From positions 1-64,000 of the forward strand of contig CAKZZD010000022.1 of NCBI GenBank assembly GCA_937886715.1: 64,000 bases of DNA, read 5' to 3'. This stretch comes from an uncultured Bacteroidales bacterium. Lineage in GTDB: Bacteria > Bacteroidota > Bacteroidia > Bacteroidales > P3. The notes under the pieces were generated by a model, which was given only the letters and a program-made list of their open reading frames with translations, was not told the origin of the DNA and made no database searches. Both the position numbers and the translations under genes were made by a program. Positions 16,174 through 25,262 of this stretch are shown one piece after another (position 1 is the first letter of the stretch; every line of letters starts with the position of its first letter).

Positions 16174-17052
16174 ATGAAAAAGGTTTTGTTAAGCATTCTC
16201 GCTACGATCGCACTCATGATGTCGACTAATGCCCAGAACATTATCGATGCAGACGAAGGTCGCAACCCCAACGACTTCTATGACAGAAGTGGTTATGTCG
16301 GGAAAAAACCTATGCCCTACCCTCCCCTTCGCAAAGCCGACGTGGTATGGGAAGACGCTGTGTGGCGTAAAATAGACTTCAACGAGAAGTTCAACCAGTT
16401 CTTTTATTTCCCCATTGACCAAGAAAAGAACACACAAGGCCGAACCAACCTGATCAACCTCGTCATGAACGCAGCCGCCAACGGCGAGTTTGAAGTGTAT
16501 GAGGACGACGATATGAAGGTTCCGCAAGAATGGGAAAAGGCTTTAGCATTCCTTCAGGGAAAACAGTTGAAGGTCAGCTATGGCGAAGAAGATGAGTTTG
16601 GCGATATTGAAGAATCTGTTGATACCATCCCTGAAGAATTCGACCCTGCTACTGCCAAGGTCGCTCAGATCAAGGAGTATTGGTACATCGACAAACAAGA
16701 CACCCGCCAAAAAGTTCGCATCACCGGCCTATCGTTCCAATTCTCGAAGAATATCATCCGTGGTGGTAAGCCCGAAGAAACTACCGACTGGACGTTCTGG
16801 GTGCCAATGGATCTGCTGAGCGTCCGTCAGGTGCTTGTCAACGCCAACGCATTTGATGAAAACAACGATATCATTGAACGCTCGTACGACGATGTATTCA
16901 TCCAAAGATACTTCGACAGTTACGTGACACGCGAATCAAATAACTACAACCGCACCATCTCCGACTACCTGACTGGTGAAGATGCCATTCTTGAATCTCA
17001 AATGATTGAAGAAATCATTTTCGATATCGAGTCGGATATGTGGGAATACTAA
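16174..17052 (+). CDS. porN: PorN/GldN T9SS ring protein
   Basis: The 292-residue protein has a signal peptide (1-20, ending TNAQ) and the GldN core: LRKADVVWEDAVWRKIDFNE, NQFFYFP, EYWYIDKQDTRQKVRI and TDWTFWVPMDLLSVR. It starts 14 bases after porM and is followed by a strong terminator, so it closes the core operon. PorN binds PorK in the periplasmic ring that anchors the translocon. A second copy follows at 17120. Confidence 0.95.
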   Translation: MKKVLLSILATIALMMSTNAQNIIDADEGRNPNDFYDRSGYVGKKPMPYPPLRKADVVWEDAVWRKIDFNEKFNQFFYFPIDQEKNTQGRTNLINLVMNAAANGEFEVYEDDDMKVPQEWEKALAFLQGKQLKVSYGEEDEFGDIEESVDTIPEEFDPATAKVAQIKEYWYIDKQDTRQKVRITGLSFQFSKNIIRGGKPEETTDWTFWVPMDLLSVRQVLVNANAFDENNDIIERSYDDVFIQRYFDSYVTRESNNYNRTISDYLTGEDAILESQMIEEIIFDIESDMWEY

Positions 17053-17079
17053 CAGACACCAACACATAGCATCACCATA

Positions 17080-17112
17080 AGAGTTAAGAGTTCAAACTCT
17101 TAACTCTTTTTT
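17080..17112 (+). terminator. Strong terminator between the two porN genes
   Basis: A perfect 13-bp inverted repeat (17080-17092 with 17095-17107) runs directly into a T tract (17107-17112). It lies between porN and its paralogue and should end most porPKLMN transcripts. I see no promoter for the second copy. Confidence 0.85.
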
Positions 17113-17119
17113 ATCATCA

Positions 17120-17989
17120 ATGAAAAGGATTGTTCTTACAATCATAGCCTCTTTCCTATGCCTGTCAGTGTACTCGCAGACAGAGGCTAATGGATATGAA
17201 AGCGTATTCCGTCCAAGCGAAGACGATTACGCCAAACCTATCCCATTTCCTTTCATCCGTTCTGCCGACATCGTCTGGTCAACAACTCTCTGGAAAAAAA
17301 TCGACCTCAATGAATTGTTCAACCAATTTTTCTATTTTCCAGTAGACAATGATGACCGGTACAACAAAAAAAGCCTTGCCTACATCATATGGGACGCTAT
17401 GGCAGCTGAAGAAATCCCCATCTACGAAGACGATGAATTGAAAATCCCATTGGACAACCGGCTCTTCGTGGAACGATATACGAAAGCTGATACTATCCTG
17501 CTGGAAATCGGCTACGACGACGATGACAATGAGATGTACCAAACCATCATACGACCACACGAATTCGACGGCGCAGAGATATATCAATACAGCCTTATGG
17601 AGGTCTGGTTCATCGGCAAACAAGACACACGCCAAGATTCACGAAGAATTGCTTTAGCTCCATTGAAGGATTCGTTCCACAAATTCGGCAATACCGAAGA
17701 GGAAATCTACCTAGGCCGCTTGCCGCTCTTCTGGATCCCCATGCAAAACCCCTCAGTCAGGGCTATTTTAGCGCGCTACAGCTCCAATTTCGACGGAAAC
17801 AATCTTGCCAACCAGCCCTCATGGGACCACATTTTCATCGGCCAAATCTATGAAGCCTTTGTCACTGGCGAATCCACCGTCTCCACCAGAAATATCAGTC
17901 AATACCTTACCGGAGAGGATGCCATCATAGAATCGGAATTGATCGAAAACAAAGTGTTCGATATAGAAAGCGACATGTGGGAATACTGA
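17120..17989 (+). CDS. Second PorN/GldN paralogue (GldO-like)
   Basis: The 289-residue protein has a signal peptide (1-19, VYSQ) and the same landmarks as the upstream PorN: RSADIVWSTTLWKKIDLNE, NQFFYFP, VWFIGKQDTRQ, and an almost identical C-terminal end (LTGEDAIIESELIE, then FDIESDMWEY). The middle is more divergent and more acidic (YDDDDNE). Flavobacterium johnsoniae has a comparable tandem pair, gldN and gldO, with partial redundancy. The terminator at 17080 separates the two genes, so this copy may be expressed at lower level by readthrough. It ends three bases from the convergent rluD stop codon. Confidence 0.9.
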   Translation: MKRIVLTIIASFLCLSVYSQTEANGYESVFRPSEDDYAKPIPFPFIRSADIVWSTTLWKKIDLNELFNQFFYFPVDNDDRYNKKSLAYIIWDAMAAEEIPIYEDDELKIPLDNRLFVERYTKADTILLEIGYDDDDNEMYQTIIRPHEFDGAEIYQYSLMEVWFIGKQDTRQDSRRIALAPLKDSFHKFGNTEEEIYLGRLPLFWIPMQNPSVRAILARYSSNFDGNNLANQPSWDHIFIGQIYEAFVTGESTVSTRNISQYLTGEDAIIESELIENKVFDIESDMWEY

Positions 17990-17992
17990 TCC

Positions 17993-19045
17993 CTACCCAA
18001 GTATTTCGCGATTGATGGAATACGACCGCCAGCGGTCAATACACCCCTGCATATCTTGAGGCAACTCACTCTCAAAGTGTAGTCTTTCACCTGTCATCGG
18101 ATGAACAAAACCAAGAATCTTGGCATGCAACGCCTGACGAGGCAGCTGCTGGAAGCAGTTCATTACAAACTGTTTGTACTTTGAGAATGTGGTGCCCTTA
18201 AGAATCGCATCGCCACCATACGCAGCATCATTAAACAGCGGATGTCCGATATGGCGCATATGGGCTCTGATTTGATGCGTTCTACCCGTCTCGAGCACGC
18301 ATTCGATAAGCGTAACATAGGCAAAACGCTCCACAACGTGCCAATGGGTGACTGCATACTTGCCCTTTTGCTGGTCCATCGGCAGTTGATCGTCATATGG
18401 ATACACACACATCACCCTGCGGTCTTGCAACGATCGCCCTATGTTGCCGACGACAGTACCATCGTCATCTGCAAAATCGCCCCATACCAACGCCAAATAT
18501 TTCCGCTCGATGGTATGCTCGAAAAATTGCTTCGACAGGACAACTTGCGACTCTTCATTCTTGGCCACCAGCAACAATCCCGACGTATCTTTGTCAATCC
18601 TGTGCACCAGATATGGGAACACATCGTTGCCATCCCTACCTTTCTTGCCCTGAAAATAATATAGAAGACCGTTGAGCAGGGTCCCCGTATAATTACCGTG
18701 GCCGGGATGCACCACCAGCCCCGCCTGCTTGTCGACCACCAGCACATCGTCGTCTTCATACACGATATGAAAATCGACAGGTTCAGGGACCAGTTCAAAA
18801 TCATGCGGTGGCTCAGGTAGCAGCACACTGATCACATCCAACGGTTTGACGCGATAGTTCGCCTTCACAGGCTTATCGTTCACCACCACGCAGCCAGCCT
18901 TTGTAGCCGCCTGTATCTTGGTGCGAGAGACCCCTTCGATATGTGTCTGCAGATACTTGTCGACACGGAGCATTTCCTGCCCCCTGTCAACCGATATCCG
19001 ATAATGTTCGTACAGCTCTTGCTGCTCCTCCAATTCGTCAGCCAT
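17993..19045 (-). CDS. rluD: RluD-family 23S rRNA pseudouridine synthase
   Basis: The 350-residue enzyme has an N-terminal S4 RNA-binding domain (about 26-75) and the RsuA/RluA catalytic domain, with HRIDKDTSGLLLVAK (catalytic Asp151) and the LETGRTHQIRAHM motif. RluD modifies helix 69 of 23S rRNA. The ATG at 19045 lies two bases after the upstream stop; an in-frame start at 19063 would overlap it by 16 bases. The gene order PASTA protein, cargo protein, rluD is familiar in this phylum. Confidence 0.92.
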   Translation of the reverse strand: MADELEEQQELYEHYRISVDRGQEMLRVDKYLQTHIEGVSRTKIQAATKAGCVVVNDKPVKANYRVKPLDVISVLLPEPPHDFELVPEPVDFHIVYEDDDVLVVDKQAGLVVHPGHGNYTGTLLNGLLYYFQGKKGRDGNDVFPYLVHRIDKDTSGLLLVAKNEESQVVLSKQFFEHTIERKYLALVWGDFADDDGTVVGNIGRSLQDRRVMCVYPYDDQLPMDQQKGKYAVTHWHVVERFAYVTLIECVLETGRTHQIRAHMRHIGHPLFNDAAYGGDAILKGTTFSKYKQFVMNCFQQLPRQALHAKILGFVHPMTGERLHFESELPQDMQGCIDRWRSYSINREILG

Positions 19046-19047
19046 AA

Positions 19048-20937
19048 TCAATGTTTTACGCAAAGTTTGAAAATCTTGCCACCAATGGATGAACCATCAG
19101 TCACCTTGATGACATACACGCCATTGGGCCAACGATCTGAAGGCAATTCAATCGTGGCTTGCGAGCCGGCTTCGGCCACATACACATGGCGCCCCATCAT
19201 GTCAATCACCTCCACCTGCGCACCACTTGCAAGCCCTTTCATGAAGGATCTTCCTGCTGCCGGATTGGGGAACACAACGATATCGTCGTCAGCATATTGC
19301 GGCTGCTCAACTCCTACCGTAGCCGATGTCCCGAAACATGGCCGCAACATCAGCGATCCGCTCAAAATGCTCTGCTGCCACTGCGTACCGGTCAGGTAGA
19401 AAATCCTGTCGGCAGTGTTATTGCTCCGGTCAAATCCTATATTGATGAACAGGTTATTCGCCTGCTCAAACCCTACATACACGCTACCGCTGACCAGCAC
19501 CGGCTCTTCAAGTACATATCGGACAAACTTGTTGAATCCGTCAAACGATGGAGTGCGGCTGAAATTGTCGCGATAGAGCAACTCACCGGGCATACCGCCA
19601 TTGTCCTCCCATATCGAGATATAGAAAGGCACATTGGCATTCTCATCATTGCGCGTCCGGTTGAAAAACATATCCACTGCCGTCAGCGTATCCTCCACGT
19701 TCAGGTCAAAACGGTAGGCCAGATACAGCCTGCTCGCTGTTGAGGTCAGCCCATATCCGTTTTCCGGTGTGCCGTCGTCATAAGCATAGTAGTTGCCGAA
19801 CACCTGCTCAAACCGGGTCGTGTCGTTTTGGCGGCGCATATCGCCGGCAACGCCTTCCTGCACCACATGCACCACCTCAAAGGTGTCGGGCGAGGCCGTC
19901 AAAGGAAAAGTGTACCCCACCACAGGCAATGCATGCATCTGAGCCGTCTGGTATTGACCGTCGGGAAGAAAGGGTGGCGCATTCTCATATCCTCCGTCGT
20001 AGCGATACAACGTGTCGCCCGACTTGTTGACCACATAATGCGCATAACGCGATGCCAGATCCGACGCATAGAGATTGGTGATCGTCACCTCAACCGCCGG
20101 TGCCATCTCCTGCATCGTGAATTGTCTATGGGGCATCGCCCTGTAGTTAGTCAGGAAACTCTGCGCCGGGACTACAAATGCCACATCGCGGAACACGGGA
20201 ATTGAATCCGCATCCCGACCCCGGTCCAGATACACATAGTCGATATTCCACTGGTCACAATTGCCGACCATGCCGCTCTTGCTGTTTTCGTCAAGGGTGC
20301 AGTGGTTTCTGAAACGGAAACGGAAAGCGCTGTCAAAATAGGCCGCATCCGTAATCGGCACCACCACATACTGCCAATCCCGTCCCGTCCGAGCCACAAG
20401 CGTGTCAACCGACACACCGCCACGGCTCCACACCGTGACCCATTCGTCGGCTCCGGGCTTATAGAAATCAAGATACAGCGAATCGCTCTCGTTCGGAGTG
20501 TCCCCCACCCGTTCCCAAAGGTTCCCGCTGCCGCCACCCGGCAGGTAATAGAAACTGAATACCACCGAGTCGTTTTCCGTCAAACCGCCAAGGCCAACTG
20601 GCAGGCTCGTCACCGTGTCGGCGGCAAATGGCGACGTCGAAGCCCCGGCATACAGATTGCCCTGGGCATCGAGGGCATCAAGGGTGAGCATACCTATCGT
20701 CGGAGGCCATGGGCCGTAACCCGTGTTCACATACCCTCCGCCATCCTGCCACCGGTCAGCGGCAGGAATCCCCTCATAGTTGGAAAAATCATCAAAAAAG
20801 GGCAATTCCACCTTCGTGGCGGCATCCTTCTGCACCATGTGCACTCGCGGTGCCGACTGCAACGGGAGCAGCACCTCCTGCGCCGTCAACGGCACAGTCA
20901 CCGCCAAAAGAATGCACACTATCAGGACCGCTACCAT
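19048..20937 (-). CDS. Secreted protein with T9SS type A sorting domain
   Basis: The protein has 629 residues from the ATG at 20937 (an upstream TTG at 20943 is less likely). It has a signal peptide ending LTAQ, a jelly-roll-like domain opening with ELPFFDDFSNYEG and ending near the CDQWNIDYVYLDRG strand, several beta-sandwich segments, and a C-terminal sorting domain (about 550-629, VVVFPNPAAG through NGVYVIKVTDG). It should be exported by the T9SS encoded upstream and attached to the cell surface. No catalytic motif is recognisable. It overlaps the PASTA gene by seven bases and is two bases from rluD. Confidence 0.88.
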   Translation of the reverse strand: MVAVLIVCILLAVTVPLTAQEVLLPLQSAPRVHMVQKDAATKVELPFFDDFSNYEGIPAADRWQDGGGYVNTGYGPWPPTIGMLTLDALDAQGNLYAGASTSPFAADTVTSLPVGLGGLTENDSVVFSFYYLPGGGSGNLWERVGDTPNESDSLYLDFYKPGADEWVTVWSRGGVSVDTLVARTGRDWQYVVVPITDAAYFDSAFRFRFRNHCTLDENSKSGMVGNCDQWNIDYVYLDRGRDADSIPVFRDVAFVVPAQSFLTNYRAMPHRQFTMQEMAPAVEVTITNLYASDLASRYAHYVVNKSGDTLYRYDGGYENAPPFLPDGQYQTAQMHALPVVGYTFPLTASPDTFEVVHVVQEGVAGDMRRQNDTTRFEQVFGNYYAYDDGTPENGYGLTSTASRLYLAYRFDLNVEDTLTAVDMFFNRTRNDENANVPFYISIWEDNGGMPGELLYRDNFSRTPSFDGFNKFVRYVLEEPVLVSGSVYVGFEQANNLFINIGFDRSNNTADRIFYLTGTQWQQSILSGSLMLRPCFGTSATVGVEQPQYADDDIVVFPNPAAGRSFMKGLASGAQVEVIDMMGRHVYVAEAGSQATIELPSDRWPNGVYVIKVTDGSSIGGKIFKLCVKH

Positions 20938-21815
20938 AACCAACCCGAATTCTCTTCAATCTCCTCAGGCGTGGGGCGCCCGTCATCAATCTCGTTGGGA
21001 TCTATTATCTTGCTCGAATCAACCTTGAATTCGCTCACCATCTTCGCCACATCGGTCTTGTCGGCGTCAATATACCACAACTCCACCTCCGTGCCATAGG
21101 GATACTTCGACACTCCCGTATAGTCGGGCTCCTGCCGATACACCACAGCCGTCGACTTTTCGCGCACGCCGCTATAGTGCTCTCGGCCCACATTGAGCGA
21201 GGCTGCCAATATGTCGCGTCGGGCCTTGTCAGGTGTCTTGCCGATCACAAACGGCACCACATTGCCGCCACCGCCATCGCCCAAGCCCACCACAAGGTCT
21301 ATCACCGAACCGCGCTCTATCTGCTGGCCGGCATACACCGTCTTGCCCTTGCACGATTGGTCGATGACATTATTCTTGTATGGGTCTTCCACAAATTTCA
21401 GTTTGCCCACCGTCAGGCCACAAGCATTCAGCTCGGCAATGGCCTGGCGCACTGTCAGACCGGCCAACTCCGGCATCACCGACGCTTCGGCATTGTAAGC
21501 CGTCATCGTGATATACAGTTTCCGGCCCTTCTTCACCATAGTCCCGGCCTTGGGGTCCTGCGTCAAAATCTGTCCGCCCTCAACTCCCGGACGGAAAATG
21601 GAATCCATCACCACAATATCCAGCCCGATGGGATTGTCAGCCTTCAGTTCGGCTATATTCCGTCCCACCACCTCCGGCAGCTCATATTCCTCCCCCTGGC
21701 GGGCATATATCTTGATAAACAGGAACACCAGCAGCAATATCGCCACCGACACACCCGCCATGATGACCAGATGCGTCACCCATGGATATTTCTTGAAAAA
21801 ATTCTCCTGTGCCAT
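20931..21815 (-). CDS. Membrane-anchored PASTA domain protein
   Basis: The 294-residue protein has one membrane helix (about 14-36) and three PASTA domains in the periplasm (about 43-112, 113-185 and 190-262), each with the LPEVVGRNIAEL or MPELAGLTVRQAI type of entry. PASTA domains in kinases and penicillin-binding proteins sense muropeptides or act as spacers. No kinase or transpeptidase domain is attached here. Its conserved position upstream of rluD suggests a link with growth, but the function is unknown. Confidence 0.88.
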   Translation of the reverse strand: MAQENFFKKYPWVTHLVIMAGVSVAILLLVFLFIKIYARQGEEYELPEVVGRNIAELKADNPIGLDIVVMDSIFRPGVEGGQILTQDPKAGTMVKKGRKLYITMTAYNAEASVMPELAGLTVRQAIAELNACGLTVGKLKFVEDPYKNNVIDQSCKGKTVYAGQQIERGSVIDLVVGLGDGGGGNVVPFVIGKTPDKARRDILAASLNVGREHYSGVREKSTAVVYRQEPDYTGVSKYPYGTEVELWYIDADKTDVAKMVSEFKVDSSKIIDPNEIDDGRPTPEEIEENSGWLW

Positions 21816-21852
21816 AACTCTACATTAACGCCGCAACCGGACGTTTATTGCC

Positions 21853-22272
21853 TCATTCCTCCAAAAGTCCGTCAAGCAACTCATCCAGAAATCCGTCCAG
21901 CATCTGCTCCGGACCATTCACGCTGTCCGAGCCCATCTCTTCCATGTAGCCCGACGTCATGTTTTTGTACTTGTCGATCTCCTTGCCCACCGAATTCAGA
22001 TACGACGACAGGCGCATCTTCTGGTAGCGGGCTATCAGGCGCCCCACCTCGCGCTGCTCCTCGGGTGTCATCTGCGACAACATGCTGTCGTTGAATTTCG
22101 CCATGAAATCCTCATATTTGGCATCTGCCGTCTCCCACTCCTCTTCCGTGTACTTGGCACCGTTCTGCTCGGCATCGTCCACCACCTTGGTGAAACTCTT
22201 CACCGAATTGGGGCTGCACGCCAACATCATGGCAGCAGCCACTATTACCAATGCAAAATTCTTGATTTTCAT
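21853..22272 (-). CDS. Small helical lipoprotein
   Basis: The 139-residue protein has a lipoprotein signal with acylation at Cys19 (MMLAC) and an all-helical acidic body (YTEEEWETADAKYEDFMAKF, then QMTPEEQREVGRLIARYQKM). Similar small lipoproteins are common in Bacteroidales, but I cannot name the family with confidence. It lies between miaB and the PASTA gene with gaps of 25 and 37 bases, so it belongs to that operon. It is probably periplasmic or on the inner face of the outer membrane. Confidence 0.75.
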   Translation of the reverse strand: MKIKNFALVIVAAAMMLACSPNSVKSFTKVVDDAEQNGAKYTEEEWETADAKYEDFMAKFNDSMLSQMTPEEQREVGRLIARYQKMRLSSYLNSVGKEIDKYKNMTSGYMEEMGSDSVNGPEQMLDGFLDELLDGLLEE

Positions 22273-22297
22273 ATCTATACCGATTTGTCAATGGCTA

Positions 22298-23608
22298 TCA
22301 ATCCGACAACTGTCCCAACAGCGTGGCCGCCGTGCAGGCTTCCACGCGCACCCTACGGTAGGTCCCGGGCTGGGCATCGCGGCGGTCAAACACAATCACC
22401 TTGTTCTGACTGTTGCGGCCGAACAGCTGCTCCTTGCTGCGATGCGAAGCACCCTCAACCAGCACCTCATATTCTTTCCCCACCTCCTTCTGGTTGTTTT
22501 CCAGCGCGATAGCCCCCTGCAGGGCGATAATCTCGTTCAGCCGGCGGGTCTTCTCCTCGTCGGCGACATCATCGGCCAAGTGGCGCGCGGCATAAGTGTT
22601 GGGGCGCAACGAATATTTGAACATATAGGCGTAATCGTATCTCACCTTGCGAAACAGCTCCAGCGTGGCCTCGTGGTCCTCGAGCGTCTCCCCCGAAAAG
22701 CCCGCAATCACATCCGTCGTGATCGAACAGTCAGGCATCGCCCGGCGAATCGCCTCCACACGGTCCAGATACCACTCCACCGTATACTTCCGGTTCATCA
22801 GCTTCAGCATCAGGTTGCTTCCGCTCTGCACCGGCAAATGGATACACCGGCAAATGTTCTGATGCGCCGCCATCACCTCCAGCAGTTTGTCGCTGAGATC
22901 CTTCGGATGCGACGTGGCAAAACGCACCCGCAACCTCGGATCCACATTCGCCACCGCGTCCATCAGCCCCGGAAAGTCCACATCTCCACAGGCATACGAA
23001 TTCACATTCTGTCCCAAAAGCGTCACCTCACGGTACCCCTGATCGAACAGCTTGCGAGCCTCGTCAACAATGGTCTTCGGATCGCGGCTGCGCTCGCGGC
23101 CCCTAGTATACGGCACCACACAATAGGCACAATAATTCTGGCATCCACGCATAATCGAGATATAGGCCGAAATGCCGTTCGACCCGAAACGCACCGGCTC
23201 AATGTCGGCATACGTCTCAGTGGTGCTCAACTCTGTCTCGGCCTGACGCGCACCCTCGCGCACACGCACCAGAATGTCGGGCAGCGTCCGGTAAGCATCC
23301 GGACCCACCACAAACGACACATTGTCCTCCTCCGCCATCAGCTGGCTCTGCAGGCGCTCTGCCATGCAACCCAGCACACCTATCCGCAAGCCCGGGCGCC
23401 TGTTCTGCGCAGCACGCAACTCGCGCACACGATGCCGCACACGCTGCTCAGCATTGTCGCGAATCGCACAAGTGTTGATCAGCACATAGTCAGCATCTTG
23501 CAGCTCGTCCGTAAAACCATATCCGGCCTCCTTTAGTATAGAACCCACAATCTCGCTGTCGGCAAAATTCATCTGGCAACCGTATGTTTCTATGTAGATT
23601 GTCTCCAT
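22298..23608 (-). CDS. miaB: tRNA-2-methylthio-N6-isopentenyladenosine methylthiotransferase MiaB
   Basis: The 436-residue enzyme has the N-terminal methylthiotransferase domain with cluster ligands Cys11, Cys47 and Cys81, the radical SAM motif Cys156/Cys160/Cys163 (RGCQNYCAYCVVP), and a C-terminal TRAM domain. It adds a methylthio group to i6A37 of tRNAs. The ATG at 23608 gives the invariant start METIYIETYGCQMN; a longer reading from 23701 would pass through the promoter. It is the first gene of the minus-strand operon that ends with rluD. Confidence 0.93.
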   Translation of the reverse strand: METIYIETYGCQMNFADSEIVGSILKEAGYGFTDELQDADYVLINTCAIRDNAEQRVRHRVRELRAAQNRRPGLRIGVLGCMAERLQSQLMAEEDNVSFVVGPDAYRTLPDILVRVREGARQAETELSTTETYADIEPVRFGSNGISAYISIMRGCQNYCAYCVVPYTRGRERSRDPKTIVDEARKLFDQGYREVTLLGQNVNSYACGDVDFPGLMDAVANVDPRLRVRFATSHPKDLSDKLLEVMAAHQNICRCIHLPVQSGSNLMLKLMNRKYTVEWYLDRVEAIRRAMPDCSITTDVIAGFSGETLEDHEATLELFRKVRYDYAYMFKYSLRPNTYAARHLADDVADEEKTRRLNEIIALQGAIALENNQKEVGKEYEVLVEGASHRSKEQLFGRNSQNKVIVFDRRDAQPGTYRRVRVEACTAATLLGQLSD

Positions 23609-23630
23609 TGGCGTCGTTTGTTTTCGGCTG

Positions 23631-23638
23631 CAAAGATA
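23631..23638 (-). promoter_or_regulatory. -7 promoter element of the miaB operon
   Basis: The minus strand reads TATCTTTG 22 bases before the miaB ATG. The -33 region is an A/T tract without a clear TTTG. Confidence 0.6.
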
Positions 23639-23719
23639 CCAACTTTTTCCGACACTTCTGAAAAAAAAGCACACCCCCGCCCCTCTCCGCATCGCCAGCA
23701 CACCGACACCTTCTCCCTA

Positions 23720-23783
23720 CCAACTCCTACCCAACTCCTACCCAACTCCTACCCAACTCCTACTCCAGTAGGAGATGATAAGG
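23720..23783. repeat. Palindromic 11-base-unit repeat element, copy 2
   Basis: Four perfect tandem units of CCAACTCCTAC (23720-23763) are followed by the centre TCCA (23764-23767) and a short right arm GTAGGAGATGATAAGG (23768-23783). Only the innermost unit can pair fully with the right arm. The element lies in the 386-base gap between divergent miaB and the plug-protein gene, between the two putative -7 boxes (23631 and 23965), so neither transcript would include it. A C-rich tract precedes it (23669-23719). I see nothing else between 23784 and 23960. Confidence 0.9.
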
Positions 23784-23964
23784 TGATAATCAGTCGTTTA
23801 TACGTACATACTCCGATACCGGATTAATCCCCCTGTTTAAATCCCCCATCAAGCACCTGTCTCGCATTGGAATCCACCCATTGTCGGTCACATCGGACAT
23901 TTTGATTGTCAGACATTTGCATCATTCAAAAGCACATATACACACCCATATCGGTTTTTTTGCG

Positions 23965-23972
23965 TATCTTTG
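23965..23972 (+). promoter_or_regulatory. -7 promoter element of the T9SS plug gene
   Basis: TATCTTTGCA lies 22 bases before the GTG start at 23995. No TTTG is found at the expected -33 distance. Confidence 0.55.
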
Positions 23973-23994
23973 CAGAAACATAACGGAAAAAACG

Positions 23995-25257
23995 GTGAAG
24001 CGGATCACATCTCAACTGAAACTGGCTTTGGTGCTGCTGGCATCCCTTGCAGCGTCGGCCGCTCATGCCCAAACCATTGGCGATTCGGCATGGCGCAACG
24101 ATGTCAAGACAGTCAGTCTCACCCGCACAGGCACCGAATTCGAGATGCCGGTGCTGGTCATGGAATCCGACGACCGCATGGTGCTGCAGTTCGACGTGCT
24201 GAGCGAACACCCGGAGAACCTCCGTTACACCATCTACCATTGCGATGCACAATGGCGCCGCGACGACCTGGAGCCCTATGAGTTCATGACTGGTTTCGAA
24301 AGCAGGCAGATCGAGAACTACGACTTCTCTTTTACCACCCTAGTGCCATACATCCACTACCATCAGGTGATCCCAGGCACCTTTGCGCAATTCATCCATT
24401 CTGGCAATTTCGTTGTCAGCGTGGCTCCCGACGACGCACCCGACAGCATACTGCTCACTCGCCGCTTCTGCGTCAGCGAACAAAGCGTGAAAATCGAAGG
24501 CAACATTGTGCGGCCTTTCGACGGGATCGACATCAGTCGCCGACAGCAGGTTGACGTGCTCCTCTCCCACCCCTCTCCAGCCCTGGCTCCTCAGTACCTG
24601 AGTGTAGCAGTGCAGCAAAACGGCCGGCAGGACAATCGCCGCTGGCTCGAATTCTCCGGCTATGAGGGATCCGACCTGGCCTACCGCAACCGCAAATGCA
24701 ACATATTTGAAGGAGGCAACACTTTCAGGTTTTTCGACATGAGCAATCTGCGCACCCCGATGTACAAAGTGCAACGCATCGAGCGCTATGGCGGCGAAAC
24801 GTTCGCCATCATCAGGCCCGAGGAGGACCGCTCGCGCAAGCATTACATTGCCGAAACCTCCCTCAACGGCGGCATGAAGGTGAACATATGGGACCGCAAG
24901 AATCCAGCAATCGAGGCTGACTACGTGTGGGTCAACATCAGCCTGCCGATGCAACTGCCAATGATGGACGGAAGCGTGCATATAGTAGGCGCACTGACCG
25001 ACTGGAAGCTCGACTCGGCAAGTCGTATGGACTACAACATGCAGTATCATGCCTACACCAAGCGCCTTTTGCTAAAGCAGGGATACTACGCCTACCAGTT
25101 GCTATTTCTGCCGGTACATGCGCAGGTGGCCGAAACCGCACGCTTAGAGGGTGACCACTACGAAATGGCCAACCAATACCAGATTTTTGTCTATCAGCGG
25201 ATGCCGTCGGACCGAGCCGACCGCCTAATCGCGACTGGTCGTGTGGTGGGGCCGTAA
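23995..25257 (+). CDS. T9SS plug protein (DUF5103 family)
   Basis: The 420-residue protein has a signal peptide (VKRITSQLKLALVLLASLAA, cleaved near HAQ) and the DUF5103 layout. An N-terminal beta domain contains RYTIYHCDAQWRRDDLEP and PYIHYHQVIPGTF, and a C-terminal domain contains the FVYQRMPSDRADRLIA ending. In Flavobacterium this family supplies the plug that closes the periplasmic side of the SprA/Sov translocon when no substrate is engaged. I chose the GTG at 23995 because the signal peptide begins there and the -7 box lies just upstream; reading from 23881 would start before the promoter. Confidence 0.85.
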   Translation: MKRITSQLKLALVLLASLAASAAHAQTIGDSAWRNDVKTVSLTRTGTEFEMPVLVMESDDRMVLQFDVLSEHPENLRYTIYHCDAQWRRDDLEPYEFMTGFESRQIENYDFSFTTLVPYIHYHQVIPGTFAQFIHSGNFVVSVAPDDAPDSILLTRRFCVSEQSVKIEGNIVRPFDGIDISRRQQVDVLLSHPSPALAPQYLSVAVQQNGRQDNRRWLEFSGYEGSDLAYRNRKCNIFEGGNTFRFFDMSNLRTPMYKVQRIERYGGETFAIIRPEEDRSRKHYIAETSLNGGMKVNIWDRKNPAIEADYVWVNISLPMQLPMMDGSVHIVGALTDWKLDSASRMDYNMQYHAYTKRLLLKQGYYAYQLLFLPVHAQVAETARLEGDHYEMANQYQIFVYQRMPSDRADRLIATGRVVGP

Positions 25258-25262
25258 GGGGT

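Noticed and set aside
22082..23536. A 484-codon open frame on the plus strand opposite miaB
   Set aside because: It is antisense to a gene with unmistakable motifs, is rich in His, Gln and Arg as such shadows are, and matches no family.
23720..23763. Possible CRISPR array at the tandem 11-base repeats
   Set aside because: Units are directly adjacent with no spacers, are too short, and no cas gene is in the window.
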